A DNA stretch of 45,306 nucleotides. Origin: Buttiauxella noackiae ATCC 51607 (lineage in GTDB: Bacteria; Pseudomonadota; Gammaproteobacteria; Enterobacterales; Enterobacteriaceae). The notes under the pieces were generated by a model that was not told the DNA's origin, ran no database searches, and saw only the letters and a list, made by a program, of their open reading frames with translations. This document shows positions 38,931-45,306 of the stretch, one piece after another. The position numbers were made by a program, and so were the translations under genes. Within the stretch, counting starts at the first letter, position 1; every line of letters begins with the position of its first letter. The DNA lies in contig NZ_LXEO01000044.1 in the NCBI RefSeq assembly GCF_001654865.1, positions 1 through 45,306 on the forward strand. The letters run 5' to 3'.

Positions 38931-41291
38931 GTGTCGCAAGCTCGTCAGGGGTTTCTACTCACGCGTCACTGGCGAGATACCCCACTCGGTACTGAAGTTG
39001 AATTTTGGCTGGCAACAGATGATGGCCCGGTAAAAGTGCGCCTGCCGCGCCAGGAATCGGTCGCATTTATCCCACAGTCACAACAAGCCGAAGCCGCACG
39101 TCTGCTTGAGCGTGAAAGCCAGTATCGGCTTACACCGCTGCCCCTCAAAGATTTCCATCGTCAGCCCGTTTGCGGCCTTTATTGCCGCCAGCATCGCCAG
39201 CTTATGCGCATCGAAAAACTGCTGCGCGATGGCGGTGTCAGAGTGTATGAAGCCGATATTCGCCCGCCAGAACGTTTCTTGATGGAGCGTTTTATTACCG
39301 CTCCCGTCTGGTTTAGCGGCGAGTCGCAAAATAACGTGTTGGTTGAAACAAAGCTAAAACCTGCACCGCAGTACCGCCCACCACTAAACTGGGTATCGCT
39401 GGATATCGAAACAAATCGCCACGGCGAACTGTATTGCATCGGCCTGGAAGGCTGCGGGCAGCGTGTCGTCTACATGCTTGGACCGGAAAACGGTGACGCC
39501 AGCGAGCTGGATTTCACGCTGGAATACGTCGCCAGCCGGCCGTTGCTTATCGAAAAACTCAATAGCTGGTTTGCAAAGCACGATCCCGATGTGTTGATTG
39601 GCTGGAACGTGGTGCAGTTCGATTTACGTGTATTGCAAAAAATGGCGGAACGTTATCAGGTGCCATTACGTCTTGGGCGTGAAAATAGCCTGCTGGAATG
39701 GCGCGAACATGGTTTCAAGCAAGGTGTGTTTTTCGCACAGGCCGCCGGGCGCGTGATTATCGATGGTATCGAAGCATTACGTTCCGCCTTCTGGAATTTC
39801 TCGTCGTTCTCCCTTGAGACAGTGTCCCGCGAACTGCTCGGCGAAGGTAAAGCGATTGATAACCCGTGGCAGCGGATGGACGAAATTGACCGTCGTTTTG
39901 CCGAAGATAAGCCAGCGCTGGCAAAGTACAATCTTAAAGACTGCGAACTGGTAACGCGCATTTTCCACAAAACGGAGCTGATGCCGTTTCTACTAGAACG
40001 CGCGACGGTTAACGGTTTACCGCTTGACCGCCACGGCGGTTCTGTTGCCGCATTTGGTCACCTGTATATTCCACGCATGCACCGTGCCGGTTATGTTGCA
40101 CCAAATCTGGGGGATGTGCCTCCGCAGGCAAGCCCTGGCGGTTATGTCATGGACTCGCGCCCTGGCCTTTACGACTCAGTGTTAGTACTCGATTACAAAA
40201 GTCTTTATCCGTCGATTATCCGCACATTTCTTATTGACCCTGTAGGCCTGGTTGAAGGGATGGCGCACCCGGAACCTGAGCATTCCGTTGATGGTTTTCT
40301 TGGCGCGCATTTTTCCCGAACCACGCATTGCCTGCCCGATATCGTTGGGCAAATCTGGTCCGGGCGCGATGAAGCCAAACGTCATGGCAACAAGCCATTG
40401 TCCCAGGCGTTGAAGATCATTATGAATGCGTTTTATGGAGTGTTGGGCACCAGTGCCTGCCGCTTCTTTGATCCTCGCCTTGCCTCGTCGATCACCATGC
40501 GCGGGCACCAGATCATGCTACAAACCAGGGAGTTGATTGAATCGCAGGGCTATGACGTGATTTACGGCGATACAGACTCTACGTTTGTCTGGCTGAAAAA
40601 AGCCCATTCCGAAGAAGATGCGGCACGTATCGGCAAGGAGTTAGTGAATCATGTGAATGCGTGGTGGAAGGCGCATCTGCAAGAAACCCAACAGTTAGAC
40701 AGTAAGCTTGAACTGGAATACGAGTCCCACTTTTGCCGTTTCCTGATGCCAACCATTCGCGGAACCGTTGAAGGTTCCAAAAAGCGCTACGCCGGAATGA
40801 TTCAGGAAAATGACAAACAGCGGATGGTGTTCAAAGGACTGGAAACGGTGCGAACGGACTGGACACCACTGGCACAAGAGTTCCAGAAATCGCTTTATTT
40901 GCGCGTATTCCGCAACGAGCCCTATCAGGATTATATTCGTGAAACCATCGCCAGTTTGATGGCGGGTGAGCTTGACGAGCAGTTAATTTACCGTAAACGT
41001 CTGCGCAGGCCGTTAAGCGAATATCAAAAAAATGTGCCGCCGCATGTCCGTGCTGCTCGCCTCGCCGATGAGCATAATCAACGGCTTGGTCGTGCCCCGC
41101 AATACCAGAATCGGGGAACAATTAAGTATGTGATCACCACCAACGGCCCGGAGCCCGTGGATTACCAGGAATCCCCCCTGGACTATGAACATTACCTGAC
41201 CCGCCAGCTCCAACCGGTGGCTGAAGGAATTTTACCTTTCCTTGAAGATGACTTTGCTACACTGATGACAGGGCAATTAGGGCTATTTTGA
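38931..41291 (+). CDS. polB: DNA polymerase II
   Basis: SOS-induced family B DNA polymerase used in lesion bypass and replication restart; 786 residues (E. coli 783). The 3'-5' exonuclease motifs are [16 protein letters not shown] and YNLKDCELV. The polymerase motifs are [22 protein letters not shown] and YGDTDST. The GTG start follows GAGAATGCAGC, a weak binding site. Near-identical C-terminus to E. coli (MTGQLGLF, the clamp-binding end). An ERIC element begins at the next base after the stop. Confidence 0.97.
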   Translation: MSQARQGFLLTRHWRDTPLGTEVEFWLATDDGPVKVRLPRQESVAFIPQSQQAEAARLLERESQYRLTPLPLKDFHRQPVCGLYCRQHRQLMRIEKLLRDGGVRVYEADIRPPERFLMERFITAPVWFSGESQNNVLVETKLKPAPQYRPPLNWVSLDIETNRHGELYCIGLEGCGQRVVYMLGPENGDASELDFTLEYVASRPLLIEKLNSWFAKHDPDVLIGWNVVQFDLRVLQKMAERYQVPLRLGRENSLLEWREHGFKQGVFFAQAAGRVIIDGIEALRSAFWNFSSFSLETVSRELLGEGKAIDNPWQRMDEIDRRFAEDKPALAKYNLKDCELVTRIFHKTELMPFLLERATVNGLPLDRHGGSVAAFGHLYIPRMHRAGYVAPNLGDVPPQASPGGYVMDSRPGLYDSVLVLDYKSLYPSIIRTFLIDPVGLVEGMAHPEPEHSVDGFLGAHFSRTTHCLPDIVGQIWSGRDEAKRHGNKPLSQALKIIMNAFYGVLGTSACRFFDPRLASSITMRGHQIMLQTRELIESQGYDVIYGDTDSTFVWLKKAHSEEDAARIGKELVNHVNAWWKAHLQETQQLDSKLELEYESHFCRFLMPTIRGTVEGSKKRYAGMIQENDKQRMVFKGLETVRTDWTPLAQEFQKSLYLRVFRNEPYQDYIRETIASLMAGELDEQLIYRKRLRRPLSEYQKNVPPHVRAARLADEHNQRLGRAPQYQNRGTIKYVITTNGPEPVDYQESPLDYEHYLTRQLQPVAEGILPFLEDDFATLMTGQLGLF

Positions 41292-41417
41292 TTAACTCTA
41301 AATAGTTCGAGTGACAGGAAGGCGGCAAGTGAGCAAATCCCCAGCAGCTTGCTAAAGTAAGTGACTGGGCTGAGTGAGTGCCGCCAACGCCCCTGTAACT
41401 TGAAGTATGACGAGTAG
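41292..41417 (+). repeat. ERIC element between polB and rapA
   Basis: About 126 bp, the usual ERIC length. It contains ggcggcaagtgag, atccccagcagcttgc, aagtaagtgactgggc and gccaacgcccctg, with imperfect inverted ends (ttcgagtgacagg / cctgtaacttgaa). It begins right after the polB stop. Confidence 0.9.
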
Positions 41418-41558
41418 GTGACGAATGCGTCGGCTTCCAGTACCATAGCGCCCTCCTGAACCATCCATAAATCTACTTTTGAACTACCGCCCTCTTTATG
41501 CGCGGTCGTTATGCTATTGCCTGCAAATCTTAGTAACTGATAATAGAGCCGAAATCAT

Positions 41559-44465
41559 ATGCCTTTTACACTTGGTCAACGTTGGATCAGCGATACCGAA
41601 AGCGAACTGGGACTGGGAACCGTGGTCGCTTTAGACACTCGCATGGTAACCCTGCTCTACCCTGCCACCGGTGAAAATCGACTGTACGCCAGAAATGACT
41701 CACCTATCACGCGCGTGATGTTTAACCCGGGTGATACCGTCACCAGCCATGAAGGCTGGCAACTCAAAGTTGATGAAGTTAAAGAAGAAAATGGCTTACT
41801 TGCCTACATCGGTACGCGTCTGGATACAGAAGAAGCAGGTACCATGCTGCGCGAAGTGTTCCTCGACAGCAAACTGGTGTTCAGCAAGCCGCAAGACCGC
41901 CTTTTTGCCGGGCAAATTGACAGAATGGACCGCTTCGCCCTGCGTTACCGTTCCCGCGTTTACCAAAGCGAGCAGTATCGCCAGCCCTGGAGCGGCCTGC
42001 GCGGCATGCGCACCAGCCTGATTCCACACCAGCTGAACATTGCCCACGATGTGGGTCGTCGTCATGCGCCACGCGTATTGCTCGCTGACGAAGTCGGTTT
42101 AGGTAAAACGATTGAAGCCGGGATGATTTTGCATCAGCAACTGCTGGCAGGCAGCGCTGAACGCGTATTGATCGTGGTGCCAGAAACCCTGCAACACCAG
42201 TGGCTGGTTGAAATGCTCCGCCGCTTTAACCTGCGTTTTGCTCTCTTTGATGACGAGCGTTATGCCGAAGCCCAGCACGACAGCGATAACCCATTCGAAA
42301 CAGAACAACTGGTTATCTGCTCGCTTGATTTCGTGCGCCGCAGTAAGCAACGCCTTGAGCATCTGTGCGATGCAGAGTGGGATTTGATGGTGGTCGATGA
42401 AGCCCACCATTTGGTGTGGAGCGAAAATGCCCCAAGCCGTGAATACCAGGCCATTGAGCAACTAGCCGAACACATTCCAGGTATCCTGCTGTTAACCGCA
42501 ACGCCTGAGCAATTGGGTATGGAAAGCCACTTCGCGCGTCTGCGTTTGCTTGACCCAAGCCGCTTCCACGATTTCGAGCAGTTTGTTGAAGAACAACAGC
42601 ACTACCGCCCGGTGGCCGACGCCGTGGCATTGCTGCTGGCTGGCAATCATCTGACCAACGATCAGCTCAATATGCTGAGCGAACTGATTGGCGAGCAGGA
42701 TATTGAGCCGCTGCTGCAAACCGCGAACAGCAACCGTGAAGGTAGCGATGCGGCACGTCAGGAGCTGATTTCCATGCTGATGGACCGCCACGGCACCAGC
42801 CGCGTGCTGTTCCGTAACACCCGTAATGGCGTGAAAGGCTTCCCGAAACGCGAACTGCACACCATCCGTTTGCCACTACCAATGCAGTATCAAACCGCGA
42901 TTAAAGTGTCCGGCATTATGGCCGCACGTAAATCCGTGGAAGAACGTGCACGCGACATGCTCTACCCGGAGCAGATTTATCAGGAATTTGAAGGCGATAG
43001 CGGCACGTGGTGGAACTTCGATCCACGTGTTGAATGGCTGATGGGTTACCTGACTAGCCACCGCTCTCAGAAGGTTCTGGTTATTTGTGCCAAAGCCGCG
43101 ACAGCATTACAACTCGAGCAAGTTCTGCGTGAGCGCGAAGGCATTCGTGCCGCCGTGTTCCACGAAGGCATGTCCATCATTGAGCGTGACCGCGCAGCCG
43201 CATGGTTTGCCGAAGAAGACACTGGCGCCCAGGTACTGCTGTGCTCCGAAATTGGTTCCGAAGGCCGTAACTTCCAGTTCGCAAGCCAACTGGTGATGTT
43301 CGATCTGCCATTTAACCCGGACTTGCTGGAGCAGCGTATTGGCCGTCTGGACCGTATCGGCCAGGCGCACGATATCCAGGTTCACGTTCCTTACCTTGAG
43401 AAAACGGCGCAATCGGTGCTGGTGAAGTGGTTCCATGAAGGTCTGGATGCGTTCGAGCACACTTGCCCAACCGGCCGCACAATTTACGACAGCGTTTATC
43501 CGCAACTGATTGAGTATTTAGCAGCACCTGAAAATACCGACGGTTTCGATGCGCTGATTAAGCAATGCCGTGAGCAGCATGATGCATTGAAGATTCAACT
43601 TGAGCAGGGCCGTGACCGTTTGCTGGAAATTCACTCTAACGGCGGTGAGAAATCACAGGCGTTAGCTGAGTCCATTTCCGAACAGGATAACGATACCAAT
43701 CTGGTAAGTTTCGCTCTCAACTTGTTCGACATCGTCGGCATTAATCAGGACGACCGTGGCGACAACATGGTGGTACTGACTCCTGGCGATCACATGCTGG
43801 TGCCTGATTTCCCAGGGCTTCCAGAAGACGGTTGTACGATTACCTTTGAGCGTGAAGTGGCCCTGTCGCGTGAAGATGCACAGTTTGTGACCTGGGAACA
43901 CCCAATCATTCGTAATGGCCTGGATCTGATTCTCTCAGGCGATACTGGTAGCTGTGCACTCTCTTTGTTGAAAAACAAAGCACTGCCTGTTGGGACATTA
44001 TTGCTGGAGCTGATTTATGTTGTTGAGGCAAAAGCGCCGAAGCAATTGCAGCTCAACCGCTTCCTGCCGCCAACGCCAGTGCGTATGTTGGTGGACAAAA
44101 ATGGCACCAACCTTGCTGCTCAGGTCGAGTTTGAAAGCTTTAACCGCCAGCTCAGCACCGTGAATCGCCATACTGGCAGCAAATTGGTGAACGCAGTTCA
44201 GCAAGATGTTCACGCGATTTTGCAATTGGCAGAAGAGAAAGTGGAAGCTGCAGCGCAAGTGTTGATCAAAGCTGCTCGTGAAGAAGCTGATGATAAGCTG
44301 AGCTCTGAACTTTCCCGTCTGGAAGCGCTAAAAGCGGTGAATCCAAACATTCGTGATGATGAACTCGAAGCTATCGAGAACAACCGTCAGCAAGTGTTGG
44401 AAAGCCTCGCACAAGCCAACTGGCGTCTCGATGCGTTGCGCCTGATTGTAGTGACACACCAATAG
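41559..44465 (+). CDS. rapA: RNA polymerase-associated ATPase RapA
   Basis: SWI2/SNF2 ATPase of 968 residues, equal to E. coli RapA, that binds RNA polymerase and promotes its recycling. Two N-terminal Tudor-like domains (about 1-107) precede the helicase core: [17 protein letters not shown] (Walker A), [20 protein letters not shown], and C-terminal motifs [11 protein letters not shown] and [11 protein letters not shown]. The binding site before the ATG is weak (gagccgaaatcat). No firm promoter was found in the 142 bp after the ERIC. Confidence 0.98.
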   Translation: MPFTLGQRWISDTESELGLGTVVALDTRMVTLLYPATGENRLYARNDSPITRVMFNPGDTVTSHEGWQLKVDEVKEENGLLAYIGTRLDTEEAGTMLREVFLDSKLVFSKPQDRLFAGQIDRMDRFALRYRSRVYQSEQYRQPWSGLRGMRTSLIPHQLNIAHDVGRRHAPRVLLADEVGLGKTIEAGMILHQQLLAGSAERVLIVVPETLQHQWLVEMLRRFNLRFALFDDERYAEAQHDSDNPFETEQLVICSLDFVRRSKQRLEHLCDAEWDLMVVDEAHHLVWSENAPSREYQAIEQLAEHIPGILLLTATPEQLGMESHFARLRLLDPSRFHDFEQFVEEQQHYRPVADAVALLLAGNHLTNDQLNMLSELIGEQDIEPLLQTANSNREGSDAARQELISMLMDRHGTSRVLFRNTRNGVKGFPKRELHTIRLPLPMQYQTAIKVSGIMAARKSVEERARDMLYPEQIYQEFEGDSGTWWNFDPRVEWLMGYLTSHRSQKVLVICAKAATALQLEQVLREREGIRAAVFHEGMSIIERDRAAAWFAEEDTGAQVLLCSEIGSEGRNFQFASQLVMFDLPFNPDLLEQRIGRLDRIGQAHDIQVHVPYLEKTAQSVLVKWFHEGLDAFEHTCPTGRTIYDSVYPQLIEYLAAPENTDGFDALIKQCREQHDALKIQLEQGRDRLLEIHSNGGEKSQALAESISEQDNDTNLVSFALNLFDIVGINQDDRGDNMVVLTPGDHMLVPDFPGLPEDGCTITFEREVALSREDAQFVTWEHPIIRNGLDLILSGDTGSCALSLLKNKALPVGTLLLELIYVVEAKAPKQLQLNRFLPPTPVRMLVDKNGTNLAAQVEFESFNRQLSTVNRHTGSKLVNAVQQDVHAILQLAEEKVEAAAQVLIKAAREEADDKLSSELSRLEALKAVNPNIRDDELEAIENNRQQVLESLAQANWRLDALRLIVVTHQ

Positions 44466-44478
44466 TTTGCACACCGCT

Positions 44479-44602
44479 TTACTCAAATCATTCGAGTTGC
44501 AGCAAGGCGGCAAGAGAGAACATCCCCAGGAGCTTACAACAGTAAGTAACTGGGGTGGGCGAAAGCAGCCAACGCCGCTGCAGCTTTAAGGATGTAGAGT
44601 AA
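44479..44602 (+). repeat. ERIC element between rapA and rluA
   Basis: About 124 bp with ttcgagttgcagcaaggcgg, atccccaggagcttac, agtaagtaactggggtg and cagccaacgccgctgcagc. Its right end touches the rluA ATG and supplies the AAGGA-like sequence before it. Confidence 0.9.
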
Positions 44603-45262
44603 ATGTTGATGGAACCCTATAACCCGCCTACCGAACCCTGGTTAGTTATTTTGTACCAGGACGAGCACATCATGGTCGTCAATAAGCCTTCGGGCTTGTT
44701 GTCTGTACCCGGGCGTCTTGATGAGCACAAAGACAGTGTGATGACGCGCATTCAGCGCGACTTCCCGTTGGCAGAATCAGTTCATCGCCTGGACATGGCC
44801 ACCAGCGGCGTAATTGCCGTGGCACTGACAAAAGCGGCAGAGCGCGAGCTGAAGCGTCAGTTTCGTGAGCGTGAGCCGAAAAAGCAGTATGTGGCGCGGG
44901 TTTGGGGGCACCCTCAGCCAGAAGAAGGTCTGGTGGATTTACCGCTGATTTGTGACTGGCCGAACCGGCCAAAACAGAAAGTGTGTTATGAAACCGGCAA
45001 AGCGGCACAGACGGAATATCAGGTTCTTGAGTATGCAGCGGATAACTCGGCTCGTGTGCTGTTAAAACCAATTACTGGACGCTCACATCAGTTACGCGTT
45101 CATATGCTTGCGATGGGCCACCCCATTCTTGGCGACCGCTTTTACGCTACACCAGAAGCGCTGGCGATGGCTCCGCGTTTACAGCTTCATGCTGAAATGC
45201 TGACCATTACCCACCCCGAGTATGGAACACCCATGACGTTCCGCGCTCCGGCAGACTTCTAA
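44603..45262 (+). CDS. rluA: 23S rRNA/tRNA pseudouridine synthase RluA
   Basis: Makes pseudouridine at position 746 of 23S rRNA and 32 of some tRNAs. The 219 residues equal E. coli RluA. The catalytic Asp is D64 in SVHRLDMATSG. VNKPSGLLSVPGR, PITGRSHQLRVHM and GDRFYA are family motifs. TTAAGGATG lies upstream within the ERIC end. An ATG at residue 3 is an alternative start. Confidence 0.96.
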   Translation: MLMEPYNPPTEPWLVILYQDEHIMVVNKPSGLLSVPGRLDEHKDSVMTRIQRDFPLAESVHRLDMATSGVIAVALTKAAERELKRQFREREPKKQYVARVWGHPQPEEGLVDLPLICDWPNRPKQKVCYETGKAAQTEYQVLEYAADNSARVLLKPITGRSHQLRVHMLAMGHPILGDRFYATPEALAMAPRLQLHAEMLTITHPEYGTPMTFRAPADF

Positions 45263-45297
45263 AAAAAAGCCTCTCAATTGAATCGAGAGGCTTTTTC
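45260..45297 (+). terminator. rluA terminator
   Basis: An 8-bp core stem agcctctc/gagaggct (45267-45274 with 45284-45291), extended by A/T pairs, with a T-run after it. It starts at the rluA stop codon. The A-run on its left would also allow termination from the opposite strand. Confidence 0.9.
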
Positions 45298-45306
45298 TAT
45301 TATTTT

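Overview
The window is ordinary core chromosome of a member of the Enterobacteriaceae that is not Escherichia coli. Almost every protein matches a known E. coli K-12 protein in length and motifs (family knowledge recalled, not searched). The repeat families are also enterobacterial: ERIC (enterobacterial repetitive intergenic consensus) and REP/BIME (repetitive extragenic palindromes and their paired clusters). I cannot name the genus from sequence alone. No phage, insertion sequence, CRISPR array, tRNA or rRNA gene was seen.

Layout. (1) 52-3463, minus strand: epd-pgk-fbaA, central carbon metabolism, with CRP and Cra sites upstream of epd. (2) 3843-7017, minus: a Fur-controlled pair, a YncE-like periplasmic beta-propeller and a CirA/IreA-like TonB-dependent receptor. 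These occupy the epd-tktA interval that holds other genes in E. coli. (3) 7250-15375: tktA, loiP, speB, speA, yqgB and metK, covering transketolase, a lipoprotein protease, putrescine synthesis and S-adenosylmethionine synthesis. (4) 15780-25830: galP, sprT, endA, rsmE, gshB, yqgE, ruvX, yggR, yggS, yggT, yggU, rdgB, hemW. (5) 25926-45262: setA, the small RNA SgrS with SgrT, sgrR, a TPP riboswitch with thiBPQ, yabI, araC, araBAD, polB, rapA, rluA.

Parts 1-4 lie near 66-67 min in E. coli and part 5 near 1.3-1.7 min. They meet here between the stop codons of hemW and setA, in a 95-bp gap filled by a REP pair with a perfect 20-bp inverted repeat. Gene order and orientation fit a single inversion spanning oriC with nearly symmetric endpoints. 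This is the main structural observation of the window.

The second theme is repeats shaping genes. Three full-length ERIC copies lie in part 5. One sits between thiP and thiQ, replacing the ThiP C-terminus and supplying the thiQ ribosome binding site. One directly follows the polB stop. One ends at the rluA start codon. A deleted ERIC remnant abuts the speA stop. Regulatory DNA is readable in several places: galP (GalR at -60.5, CRP at -41.5), araBAD (AraC I1/I2 and an O1-like site), metK (MetJ boxes), polB (LexA box), the sgrS/sgrR region and the thi riboswitch. I found no wholly undescribed system. The strongest leads are the inversion junction, the ERIC-remodelled thi operon, the iron-regulated pair and a divergent, longer SgrT.
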